Part shown: piece by piece, positions 56,080-64,000 of the stretch | How the letters are laid out: each line of letters opens with the position of its first letter | How positions within the stretch are numbered: position 1 is the stretch's first letter | Origin: Marinilabiliaceae bacterium | Lineage (GTDB): Bacteria; Bacteroidota; Bacteroidia; Bacteroidales; Marinilabiliaceae | NCBI GenBank assembly: GCA_021443545.1 | Contig: JABUTU010000012.1 | Coordinates: forward strand, 1 to 64,000 | Length of the DNA: 64,000 nt | Direction of reading: 5' to 3' | The notes under the pieces: model-generated | The model's database searches: none | Told to the model about the DNA's origin: nothing | What the model saw: only the letters and a program-made list of their open reading frames with translations | Translations under genes and position numbers: made by a program

Positions 56080-56970
56080 TCAGATTTGCCAAAAATTATA
56101 GAAATTGAACCATTGGAACGGAGCCTCTTTTAGCTTCTGCTCCAAAACCGAGACATATGTCTTACGAATCTCATCGGCATTCTTTGTTGGCTCTTTTACA
56201 TAGAACGAGAATTTATAGCGCTCTTTACCATTCTTGCGTGGCAACTTAGTAGCATGATAGAAAACTGCTGGGACCTCCAGTTTTGCAGCTATTTTATACA
56301 TACCCAATGGGAAATGAGCGTTATGGCCCATGAAATCGATAGGCTCCGACTGCTCGTCATTTAGAAATCTGTCGCCAAGCATTCCAACTATCTCTCCACC
56401 GTCAAAAGCCTGCTTCATCTGCAGAACCACCTCCAAGCCATTATCAGCGGTTAGTGTTATAGCCTTAAACAACTTTGATTTGGCGTGTTTTTCAATCGCA
56501 TGTTTAATCTTTTCCCACTCAGCATCGAGCATTACAATATTGAATGGTATCTCGACCTCATCAAAGAACTGTTGCCCTATCTCCCATGCACCGAAATGTG
56601 CACCTACTATAAATGTACCACGACCACCTTTGATGACTTCGACACATTTTTCCTTACCATCGTATTCATATTCGTACTGGTCTTTGAAGCCGTTTTTGAT
56701 GGCAATACGATCTATCAAGACCTGTCCGAAGAGGTAGAAATGTTTAAAGAGACCAAGAGATGATTGTATACGGTTGCGTTTCAGAATATTTCGCTGGTAC
56801 AACCATGAGGAGCGGGTCCCAGATGGTGCGAACAATACAAAATAGGGAACAACAATCCATAGTAGTGCATACGCAGCTCTCAGTCCGATGTGACGAAGCA
56901 CCCAAACGAAGATGCTATAGCCAGTAGCACCACCACGCGAACGTCCGTTCCACTCTCTTTTATCAGTCAC
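56080..56970 (-). CDS. LpxL/HtrB-family lysophospholipid acyltransferase
   Basis: The 296-residue inner-membrane protein has an N-terminal hydrophobic helix (about 22-48) and the LPLAT domain with GAHFGAWEIGQQF (near 121-133), in which His and the acidic residue form the HX4(D/E) motif. LpxL-type enzymes add acyl chains to lipid A; in polyene clusters a relative adds the polyene acid to a lipid head. It overlaps the yugP stop by eight bases and starts the polyene-like block. Confidence 0.85.
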   Translation of the reverse strand: MTDKREWNGRSRGGATGYSIFVWVLRHIGLRAAYALLWIVVPYFVLFAPSGTRSSWLYQRNILKRNRIQSSLGLFKHFYLFGQVLIDRIAIKNGFKDQYEYEYDGKEKCVEVIKGGRGTFIVGAHFGAWEIGQQFFDEVEIPFNIVMLDAEWEKIKHAIEKHAKSKLFKAITLTADNGLEVVLQMKQAFDGGEIVGMLGDRFLNDEQSEPIDFMGHNAHFPLGMYKIAAKLEVPAVFYHATKLPRKNGKERYKFSFYVKEPTKNADEIRKTYVSVLEQKLKEAPFQWFNFYNFWQI

Positions 56971-57649
56971 GGCTGTTAGAATAGCGCAATATATAATACA
57001 ACAGAGTTACAATTGATGAGAGGGCTGCAATGAAGTAGGTATAAGCCGCCCATTTAAGAGCATCGACAGCCTGATCTCTGGTGGTACCACCGATGATTCC
57101 AGTATTCGTCAACCAATTAACAGCTCTTTGGCTTGCGTTAACCTCAACAGGCAGTGTCACAATCGAGAATAGAGTCAAAAGAGAATATGCTGCTATGATT
57201 ATCAAGAGTGCCACATCATAAGGGAGAAGCTCAGGCATGAATATAGCACCTACAAACATTGCTATAAAGATTACATTCAGGACTTTACTGCTAATATTCT
57301 GTAAAGGCACGAGAGCTGTTCTCAATTCAAGGAAAGAATAAGCCTGAGCATGCTGAATGGCATGACCTGTTTCATGGGCTGCTACTGCTGCTGCTGCAAC
57401 GCTTCGGGATGAATATACCGATTCACTCAGATTGATTGTCTTATCCGTTGGATTGTAAAAGTCAGTCAGCGAACCAGATGTAGGACGAATAGTAACATCT
57501 GTAATACCATTATCACGTAGCATACGTTGAGCCACCTCGGCACCTGTCATTCCGACAGGCACTTGCGAATACTCTTGAAATTTACTTTTCAGACGGCGGC
57601 TCACCAACCAACTGGCTAAGGCAAAGATGCCGAAAATTACATACAACAT
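56963..57649 (-). CDS. Zinc metallopeptidase, YugP family
   Basis: The 228-residue membrane protein has an N-terminal helix, the zinc motif HETGH (about 92-96), and C-terminal helices (about 125-160 and 200-220). It matches the YugP-like neutral zinc peptidases, whose substrates are unknown. It lies between lptB and the acyltransferase, overlapping the latter by eight bases. Confidence 0.86.
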   Translation of the reverse strand: MLYVIFGIFALASWLVSRRLKSKFQEYSQVPVGMTGAEVAQRMLRDNGITDVTIRPTSGSLTDFYNPTDKTINLSESVYSSRSVAAAAVAAHETGHAIQHAQAYSFLELRTALVPLQNISSKVLNVIFIAMFVGAIFMPELLPYDVALLIIIAAYSLLTLFSIVTLPVEVNASQRAVNWLTNTGIIGGTTRDQAVDALKWAAYTYFIAALSSIVTLLYYILRYSNSRD

Positions 57650-57675
57650 ATCTTTCTTCTGTTTTTAAGTCAATA

Positions 57676-58452
57676 CTAATGGTCGAATGTTCTTCTTCGT
57701 AGTACAAAATCGTTGCCAAGATATACGCGTCGCACCTCTGAATCGTTAGCCAGATTCTCAGCCGAACCTGCTCTGAACATCTTTCCCTCAACTTGTATAT
57801 AGGCTCGGTCGCATATAGCGAGAGTCTCACCGACATTATGGTCAGATATCAACACACCGATATTCTTATCCTTTAAGTGGAAAACAATCTTTTGTATATC
57901 ATATACAGCTATAGGGTCGACACCAGCGAATGGCTCATCCAGCATTATAAATTTTGGGTTTATAGCCAATGCACGTGCTATTTCAGTTCGACGTCGTTCT
58001 CCACCAGAGAGCTGAATACCCTTTGACTTACGAATCTTCTCAAGGCCAAACTCAGATATTAGTTCTTCGAGACGTTGTTTCCGATACTCTTTAGTGAAAT
58101 GAGCCATCTCCATGACACCCATAATATTATCCTCGACACTCATTGTACGGAAAACAGAAGCCTCTTGAGCAAGATAACCTACACCCATCTGAGCTCGTTT
58201 ATACATAGGATATTTAGTTATCTCAGTATCGTCAAGAAAAATTTTTCCTGAATTAGGTTGAACCATTCCTACAGTCATATAGAAAGTTGTTGTCTTACCC
58301 GCCCCATTCGGTCCGAGCAAGCCCACAATCTCACCTTGCTGTACCTGGATACTTGGCCCATCCACAACTTTTCGGCTACCATATATCTTGACCAATGACT
58401 CCGTTCGCAGAATCATCTGTCCCTCTATTGCCTGCAGTGAATCTTCTATCAT
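57676..58452 (-). CDS. lptB: LPS export ABC transporter ATPase LptB
   Basis: The 258-residue ATPase powers LPS extraction from the inner membrane with LptFG. Walker [10 protein letters not shown] is near residues 48-56, the signature [15 protein letters not shown] near 148-162, and Walker [14 protein letters not shown] near 168-180. The LptB-specific run [20 protein letters not shown] is present. Residues 1-15 form a short extra N-terminus. It sits in a run of housekeeping genes after prfB, the usual setting in Bacteroidales. Confidence 0.94.
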   Translation of the reverse strand: MIEDSLQAIEGQMILRTESLVKIYGSRKVVDGPSIQVQQGEIVGLLGPNGAGKTTTFYMTVGMVQPNSGKIFLDDTEITKYPMYKRAQMGVGYLAQEASVFRTMSVEDNIMGVMEMAHFTKEYRKQRLEELISEFGLEKIRKSKGIQLSGGERRRTEIARALAINPKFIMLDEPFAGVDPIAVYDIQKIVFHLKDKNIGVLISDHNVGETLAICDRAYIQVEGKMFRAGSAENLANDSEVRRVYLGNDFVLRRRTFDH

Positions 58453-58476
58453 ATTAATTCAATGAGTTGTCATTTC

Positions 58477-59595
58477 TTATGCTTCATCACCGAACTCCAT
58501 GAGATAGGCCTTGATGAAGTCGTCAATCTCGCCGTCGAGAACAGCCTGAACGTTACTTGTCTGGTAGTTGGTACGATGATCCTTGACACGTCTGTCATCC
58601 ATTACATAGGAACGTATCTGAGAGCCCCACTCGATTTTCTTTTTGCCAGCTTCGATCTTAGCCTGCTCAGCCATACGGCGCTTCAACTCACGGTCGTACA
58701 ACTGCGAACGGAGAAGACGCAAAGCGTTCTCCTTATTCTTTGGCTGGTCACGTGTCTCGGTATTTTCGATGAGAATCTCCTCCTCGACACCTGTATCGGG
58801 GTCCTTGAACATATATCGCAGGCGGACACCCGACTCAACCTTATTGACATTCTGACCTCCGGCACCACCACTTCGGAAAGTATCCCAGGAGAGGCGAGCT
58901 GGTTCTATATTAATCTCAATCGAGTCGTCCACAAGAGGTGTTACAAAGACAGATGTGAATGATGTCATACGTTTTCCCTGTGCGTTATATGGCGATACGC
59001 GCACCAGACGGTGCACGCCATTTTCACTCTTCAGATAGCCATAAACAGTATCACCCTCTATTGTCAAGGTACATGTTTTGATACCTGCATCATCACCGTC
59101 CTGAAGGTTAGAGATAGCCACCTTATAGCCATGACGCTCACAGTAGCGCATATACTGACGCATCAGCATCTGCGCCCAATCCTGTGCCTCTGTTCCGCCA
59201 GCTCCAGCCACAATCTTGAGCACAGCTCCGAGCTGATCCTCCTCGCGGCGCAACATATTAGAGAGTTCGATTTGTTCAATCAGTTTTGATGCTGCGATAT
59301 ATGCCTGATCCAGTTCCTCCTCACTTGCAATTCCCTCTTTCAAATACTCCGCTGCCAGCTGAAGCTCATCAACAGCACTTTTTATTTGGTCGTACCCCTG
59401 AACCCAACGCTTGTTCTCCTTGACCTTCTTCATGTGAGTCTCAGCACGTTTTGCATCGCTCCAGAATTCAGGAGCCGCTGCACGCATCTCATCCTCCTCA
59501 AGTTCTATCCTTCGACGTTCTATATCTAAATAGCCATACAACGCCTCTGTTCGTGTTACTATATCCTTTATCTGATCTTGTGTCGTCATATACAA
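58477..59595 (-). CDS. prfB: Peptide chain release factor 2
   Basis: The 372-residue factor ends translation at UGA and UAA. It has the GGQ motif (RSGGAGGQNVNKVES) near 246-260 and the upstream codon-recognition domain. The stop-codon frameshift site found in many prfB genes near codon 25 is absent: the frame runs straight through GYLDIERRR. The start may be at 59595 or 59589 (third codon). It lies 4 bp after rimM. Confidence 0.96.
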   Translation of the reverse strand: MYMTTQDQIKDIVTRTEALYGYLDIERRRIELEEDEMRAAAPEFWSDAKRAETHMKKVKENKRWVQGYDQIKSAVDELQLAAEYLKEGIASEEELDQAYIAASKLIEQIELSNMLRREEDQLGAVLKIVAGAGGTEAQDWAQMLMRQYMRYCERHGYKVAISNLQDGDDAGIKTCTLTIEGDTVYGYLKSENGVHRLVRVSPYNAQGKRMTSFTSVFVTPLVDDSIEINIEPARLSWDTFRSGGAGGQNVNKVESGVRLRYMFKDPDTGVEEEILIENTETRDQPKNKENALRLLRSQLYDRELKRRMAEQAKIEAGKKKIEWGSQIRSYVMDDRRVKDHRTNYQTSNVQAVLDGEIDDFIKAYLMEFGDEA

Positions 59596-59599
59596 AAAA

Positions 59600-60142
59600 T
59601 TAGTACAAGCCCATAGGTAAATCCATGCACAAACTATGCTTTTCCTTATTGATATCAGTTATCCAATCGTCAACAATCGGGATATATACCTCCGACTTAT
59701 CTTTACGTTCCACTATAAAAAGAGGATTCTCGGGAGTAGTATAATCGGCATCTCTGATTATTCCTACTACATCTCCCGTGGTATCTGAAAGCTGGAAACC
59801 AACCAGGTCGTAAGCATTGACAAGAGTCTCATCGTCACTCTCTTCGTTTTGCTCTCGCTCCATCCATTTCCGTTCAATCCACACCTCTTTACCAACTAAA
59901 TCAGAAGCCTCCTGATGGGTTGTGACAAGGTCAAAGCTGACAAGAACCTCGGAGTCATTTCGCTCCCGCACATCCGTCACACCAAAGGGGACAAGACCCC
60001 CATCAATCATGATGTGAAGAGTATCCCACATCATATCCTCGGCCTCTCTTCCTGAGATAGCACGTAACAGCAATTCGCCATTGTATCCATGGGTCTTGGC
60101 AACCTCTCCAACTCTTATGCAATCTGCAGTTCTTATCATCAA
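59600..60142 (-). CDS. rimM: Ribosome maturation factor RimM
   Basis: The 180-residue protein helps 30S head assembly by binding S19. The N-terminal RimM domain begins RVGEVAKTHGYNGELLLRA (10-28), and the C-terminal PRC barrel has DLVGFQLSDTTGDVVGII and PENPLFIVE. A TAnnTTTG site lies 62 bp upstream. It heads the run rimM-prfB-lptB-yugP-acyltransferase-dehydratase-thioesterase-ketosynthase. Confidence 0.93.
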   Translation of the reverse strand: MMIRTADCIRVGEVAKTHGYNGELLLRAISGREAEDMMWDTLHIMIDGGLVPFGVTDVRERNDSEVLVSFDLVTTHQEASDLVGKEVWIERKWMEREQNEESDDETLVNAYDLVGFQLSDTTGDVVGIIRDADYTTPENPLFIVERKDKSEVYIPIVDDWITDINKEKHSLCMDLPMGLY

Positions 60143-60203
60143 ATGCTATAAATACGTTTATGAATACAATGCCAAGTTTGTGGAAACTATGCCATTCACG
60201 GCA

Positions 60204-60211
60204 CAAAGGTA
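60204..60211 (-). promoter_or_regulatory. Possible -7 box of the rimM run
   Basis: The minus strand reads TACCTTTG, a full TAnnTTTG match, 62 bases before the rimM start. TTTG lies about 23 bases further upstream. Confidence 0.45.
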
Positions 60212-60228
60212 GAAATTATATTTGTTTT

Positions 60229-61899
60229 TTAAGACAAACCATCAATCTGACCATCTTCATTTAAGAAAATCCTCTCTGCCTGAGGCGACTTTGGCAACCC
60301 TGGCATTCGGAGCATTTCGCCTGCAATTGCGACAAGCATCTCGGAACCTGCGTTTATAACCAAGTCGCGGATAGTGAACTCAAAACCTTTTGGGACACCA
60401 TACGCCTTAGCATCGGCAGAGAATGAATATTGCGTTTTTGCTATGCAAACAGGGAATTTAGAATAACCCAACTCCTGAGCCCTCTCAATCATTCTCGTCG
60501 CAGCGGGAGAAAAAATAACAGATGCGGCTCCATAGATATTCTTTGCCACACTCTCTATTTTACCCATTATGCTCTCGTCGTCGCTATAGATAAATTGCAG
60601 CGGTTTTGATGGGTTATTCTCTATCGTATCGACAACGACATTAGCCAGTTCAACGGCTCCATTTCCGCCTTCGTTGAAAGCATTATTGACAGCGAAACCG
60701 ACAGATTTCTCTGCACAATAGGTTCTAATGATATCTAACTCATTATCTGTGTCAGATGCATAACGATTAAGAGCGACGACAACCGACTGACCGAACTTCT
60801 GCATATTGTCGATGTGACGGCCGAGATTCTTTAACCCCTCTCTGACGCCATCCTCGTTGGGCTTCTTGATATCCTCGATAGCAATACCCCCATGCATTTT
60901 AAGTCCCTGCGTTGTTGCAACGATAACCGTCAGAGCTGGCGACAATCCAGCCTTACGGCACTTGATATCGAAGAATTTTTCAGCACCTAAATCGGCACCG
61001 AATCCTGCCTCCGTCACAACATAATCACCAAGAGACATTGCCATTTTAGTAGCCAAAACCGAATTGCATCCATGGGCTATATTTGCAAATGGCCCTCCAT
61101 GTATTATTGCGGGTGTCTGTTCCGTCGTCTGAACGAGGTTCGGCTGTATGGCATCTTTAAGAAGTACTGCGATAGCCCCTGCAACACCCATATCCTTCAC
61201 CCTGAATGGTCTGCCATCTATTGTGATTCCGAGCAAGATATTTTCGATGCGTCGTTGTAAATCATCGAGACTTGTGGAGAGACATAGGATTGCCATTATC
61301 TCGCTTGCTGGAGTTATGTCGAATCCACTCTCACCGACGACACCATCGGTCTTGGCGCCAAGCCCTGTCACTATGTTGCGCAAGTTTCTGTCGTTAACAT
61401 CCAAGACACGTTTCCACAGAATCTCGCGCAAGGCAAAGCCTTCATTGCGGTGCTGATAGATATAATTATCCAACAGAGCGCTAATCATATTATGAGCAGA
61501 TGTGACTGCGTGGAAATCACCAGTAAAGTGAAGATTTATCTTCTCCATAGGCAACACCTGAGCATAGCCACCACCAGCTGCTCCACCTTTCATTCCAAAA
61601 CATGGGCCGAGGGATGGTTCTCGCAATGCAACTATAGCTCTCTTGCCTATTCTATTAAGTCCTAAAGTAAGCCCTATTGAGACTGTCGTTTTACCAATAC
61701 CAGCCTTGGTTGGCGTTATAGCTGTTACGAGAATAAGCTTACTCTTTTGAACTCTTTTGTTATCAATAAGAGAGAGAGGCAATTTGGCTATATAGTGACC
61801 GTAAGGTTCTATACTGCGGGCAACGACACCCACACTTGCCGCCACCTCAGAAATATCTTTTAAGGAGCATTCACGAGCAATTTCTATATCTGTCTTCAT
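60229..61899 (-). CDS. fhs: Formate-tetrahydrofolate ligase
   Basis: The 556-residue enzyme makes 10-formyl-THF from formate, ATP and THF. The P-loop [16 protein letters not shown] is near residues 63-78, and [22 protein letters not shown] and [12 protein letters not shown] follow, all family marks. Length is normal. It supplies one-carbon units for purines and fMet; methionine synthase in this window draws on the same folate pool. Confidence 0.97.
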   Translation of the reverse strand: MKTDIEIARECSLKDISEVAASVGVVARSIEPYGHYIAKLPLSLIDNKRVQKSKLILVTAITPTKAGIGKTTVSIGLTLGLNRIGKRAIVALREPSLGPCFGMKGGAAGGGYAQVLPMEKINLHFTGDFHAVTSAHNMISALLDNYIYQHRNEGFALREILWKRVLDVNDRNLRNIVTGLGAKTDGVVGESGFDITPASEIMAILCLSTSLDDLQRRIENILLGITIDGRPFRVKDMGVAGAIAVLLKDAIQPNLVQTTEQTPAIIHGGPFANIAHGCNSVLATKMAMSLGDYVVTEAGFGADLGAEKFFDIKCRKAGLSPALTVIVATTQGLKMHGGIAIEDIKKPNEDGVREGLKNLGRHIDNMQKFGQSVVVALNRYASDTDNELDIIRTYCAEKSVGFAVNNAFNEGGNGAVELANVVVDTIENNPSKPLQFIYSDDESIMGKIESVAKNIYGAASVIFSPAATRMIERAQELGYSKFPVCIAKTQYSFSADAKAYGVPKGFEFTIRDLVINAGSEMLVAIAGEMLRMPGLPKSPQAERIFLNEDGQIDGLS

Positions 61900-61910
61900 A
61901 TCTGTTTTTG

Positions 61911-61931
61911 GTAAAAGGGAGGAGTCTCCCT
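61911..61931 (-). terminator. Weak terminator after the helix-hairpin-helix/beta-barrel gene
   Basis: AGGGAG (61916-61921) pairs with CTCCCT (61926-61931) around a 4-base loop. On the minus strand TTTTACC follows. The stem is short, so this call is tentative. Confidence 0.4.
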
Positions 61932-61995
61932 ATGACTTGTGTTATATTTGCAAATATCGTCATATAGAGCAAGAGAAACAAGAGGCAAGCAACAT

Positions 61996-64000
61996 TTACT
62001 CCTTTTGGACAAAATCAACATTTGCAATCCTCTTACGTTTGAAATATTTATATAGCTTGGCTCTCAGCTGTACACGCACATCCAACCGATTGCGGCCATC
62101 CGTCATCTGGTTGCCTGAACCAATCTCTGTTCTATCATAATAATGTGTCAGGTGTGCTCGCGCTGCTATCTCGAAATTTCTCAGGAATCCGTATTTCACT
62201 TGCATAACAGCCAACACACCTCTGCCACTATAGGATGGTATCGACATTGAATAGAGCAAATCGGGCAGATAGGTATATATTCTTGAGTCATAATTGTCAG
62301 TATCGAAATGAGCCATCATTGCTATCACTGTTAAGTCTGGTTTGTTGAGAGATAGCTTTATATCCTCTGCTATCCAGAAACCATCAGCTCCAGGCTGTCC
62401 CTCCTCCTTGTGATGAACATGCTCAGCTTGTGTTCTGAATCGCAGGATGGGCAATGGAGTCGATGATAGCAGAATCTTATATGATGTTCTATGTTCACGT
62501 TCCATCTGATATCTATCGGCAGAAGAAGCCACATCGTTACGGTCGAGACGCGCTCTGAACTCAATTGTCGTCTTGGAGGTAATCATGTAGGAAGCTTTAA
62601 GACGCAATTTATACCCATCGCTTGGAAAAAGTTTCTGATAGGTCAGCCATGAGTTGCGGTAGACATTAGCATTTGCCAGTACTGAGAGACTACTGAATGG
62701 AGATATCTGCAAACCTATATAAACACCACTCTCACCACCTGGCTTGCCTGCCTTGCTGAATGGATTCTGCTGAGCTGCATAGTAATGTTTGCCAAAGTTT
62801 CGGTATGCTAACGTAAGGTAATTTCCTCCACCGAGAGTTATGTCAATAGCCTGCATAAAGGCTAAAGCTGTCACATTTGATTTCTGGAAAGCCATTTCAC
62901 CATAGAGACGAACCTTTCGCAACTGAGAATGATAGTCACCATGAATAGTAGTGATATACTTTCCTGCTGGATAATTAATTTTATATAGCTCATCACTACT
63001 ACAGAGTTCTTTCGATGTATGCCAATAGTTAGCACCTATGCCGATATTCGATTTATTGAATCCTTTGGCCAGGTACCCACCGTATGTTAGAATCTCAACG
63101 TTATTACGTCCTGCCAATTCGTTTTTTGTTCTGTGATATCCATCTTGCTGAATGCTCTGAATACGAACCACGGTCGTATCATCATCCTCAAAAATTGTTG
63201 CATCATTATCAGTGTGCGAACCGAACAGGGTTGCTTGCCAACGATTCTTTACAAGCATGATGGCAGCACCTCGAAGATATCCATATTCACTGGCGGACAT
63301 TGATGGGCGTATACCTACGCCATTACGGTCAATTGATGTCTGAACAGAGGATGCGTCAGTCGAAAAACCAGTCCATAAACCAAGACCTTGCCCGAAGCGT
63401 GCCGAGTAATGACCTATGACAGCCCGTGCAATAGGTTTGCGTTTATTCTCATACGCAATATAGGCAGAGGTGAAGTCGGCGGTCGAAATACCATGACTAA
63501 AGAGAGGTTCACCTGCGTCCTTCTCAGCAACTGCGCCGACCGACCAGTTCTCGTCAAGTGACATTCTCAGACGAAGGAGTCCCTTGTATGGATCTCCAAG
63601 GTAAGGTGCTCCAACAGAATTGTTCTTGGGTTTCAAGCCAGCGACATCTGGGAAGAGCCGTCCTATTCGTAGATATATATCCCCCTTAAACTTATGTCCT
63701 TTAAGTTGCACATCTCTGTCCTCTATGGTAACAAAATTGAGTAACCTAAGGACAAACCACTCTTCAAAGCCTGGTATGGTGCATAGCTCCTGTGGCGTCT
63801 CGAACTTTCCCATCAGATAGCGGCGCTTCACCAACGCCTCGATTTGCTCATCCGTCAAGATGTGGAGACGTCGCAACTCATCAGCAGAAGCACTATTGAG
63901 GTCCAGTTTGTTTTGAGAGAACTCATACAACTCCTGCGCTTCGTCACCATCTGCAGAGAGAAGACCATCAGCAGCCATCTCTTCAAGCATCTCAGAAATA
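61996..64000 (-). CDS. Helix-hairpin-helix outer-membrane beta-barrel protein (5' end cut by window)
   Basis: The frame is open to the window edge, so the N-terminus (signal peptide) is missing. In the visible 668 residues, about 30-90 form one or two helix-hairpin-helix units (KLDLNSASADELRRLHILT, then IPGFEEWFVLRLLNFV), as in ComEA-like proteins. The rest is long antiparallel beta structure with alternating hydrophobic and aromatic residues, typical of an outer-membrane barrel, ending about 10 residues past an aromatic strand. The combination recurs in Bacteroidota; the function is unknown, though DNA or envelope handling has been guessed from the HhH part. Confidence 0.82.
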   Translation of the reverse strand, partial: ISEMLEEMAADGLLSADGDEAQELYEFSQNKLDLNSASADELRRLHILTDEQIEALVKRRYLMGKFETPQELCTIPGFEEWFVLRLLNFVTIEDRDVQLKGHKFKGDIYLRIGRLFPDVAGLKPKNNSVGAPYLGDPYKGLLRLRMSLDENWSVGAVAEKDAGEPLFSHGISTADFTSAYIAYENKRKPIARAVIGHYSARFGQGLGLWTGFSTDASSVQTSIDRNGVGIRPSMSASEYGYLRGAAIMLVKNRWQATLFGSHTDNDATIFEDDDTTVVRIQSIQQDGYHRTKNELAGRNNVEILTYGGYLAKGFNKSNIGIGANYWHTSKELCSSDELYKINYPAGKYITTIHGDYHSQLRKVRLYGEMAFQKSNVTALAFMQAIDITLGGGNYLTLAYRNFGKHYYAAQQNPFSKAGKPGGESGVYIGLQISPFSSLSVLANANVYRNSWLTYQKLFPSDGYKLRLKASYMITSKTTIEFRARLDRNDVASSADRYQMEREHRTSYKILLSSTPLPILRFRTQAEHVHHKEEGQPGADGFWIAEDIKLSLNKPDLTVIAMMAHFDTDNYDSRIYTYLPDLLYSMSIPSYSGRGVLAVMQVKYGFLRNFEIAARAHLTHYYDRTEIGSGNQMTDGRNRLDVRVQLRAKLYKYFKRKRIANVDFVQKE

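Noticed and set aside
1..64000. tRNA, rRNA, CRISPR, prophage or insertion-sequence features
   Set aside because: I looked in the gaps for cloverleaf ends, repeat-spacer patterns, and paired inverted ends with transposase and saw none.

Overview
The window is chromosomal DNA from a member of the order Bacteroidales (Bacteroidota). The gene content says so: a fused secDF, M16 peptidases in pairs, a DUF4254/glycosyltransferase-9 neighbourhood, an HU-like/SPOR fusion protein, a bactofilin at the head of an ATP synthase operon, and a B. fragilis-type mannan catabolic operon. Promoter-like sites fit the Bacteroidota consensus (TAnnTTTG at -7, TTTG or TTG near -33) and Shine-Dalgarno signals are weak. 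I see no rRNA, tRNA, CRISPR array, prophage or insertion sequence. The family or genus cannot be fixed from this sequence alone.

Layout. 1-685 holds only a decayed DUF4143-type ATPase fragment. 686-10558 is a long minus-strand run: M16 peptidase, Ppx/GppA phosphatase, an NtrC-type regulator without a DNA-binding domain, an orphan protein, a giant ABCG-like transporter, TsaC and a thioesterase. 10734-18904 holds a second M16 peptidase, SecDF, a lipoprotein and a GAF-PP2C phosphatase. 19048-24703 is the ATP synthase operon (bactofilin, AtpI-like protein, a, c, b, delta, alpha, gamma), with beta and epsilon absent. A class III adenylate cyclase follows. 26591-32665 is plus-strand: a universal stress protein, RdgB, an AraC regulator and MetH. 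32680-46393 is mixed housekeeping and envelope genes: HU-SPOR protein, two glycosyltransferases, LysS, ComM, an OmpA-like lipoprotein, DUF4254, an adhesin-like protein, a large membrane-anchored protein and PssA. A Crp/Fnr relic lies between its own promoter and hairpin at 42624-43079.

46567-52403 is a compact mannan-degradation operon (GH130, GH26, mannobiose 2-epimerase, CE2 esterase, GPH symporter). Together these would cut mannan, remove acetyl groups, import mannobiose, epimerise it to mannosylglucose and phosphorolyse it. 52499-53384 is greA-HIT. 53544-60142 is one continuous minus-strand run, rimM-prfB-lptB-yugP followed by four genes resembling part of an aryl-polyene/flexirubin pathway (acyltransferase, dehydratase-like, thioesterase, ketosynthase). 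The window ends with Fhs and a helix-hairpin-helix/beta-barrel protein cut by the edge.

Most of the window is ordinary core genome. The points most worth a second look are the terminator whose arm overlaps the mannan operon promoter, the four-gene aryl-polyene-like remnant with a ketosynthase fused to a half-ketosynthase, the adenylate cyclase with a degenerate HD-like tail, the NtrC protein lacking its DNA-binding domain, and the promoter-relic-hairpin unit. I found no clearly new defence or mobile system.
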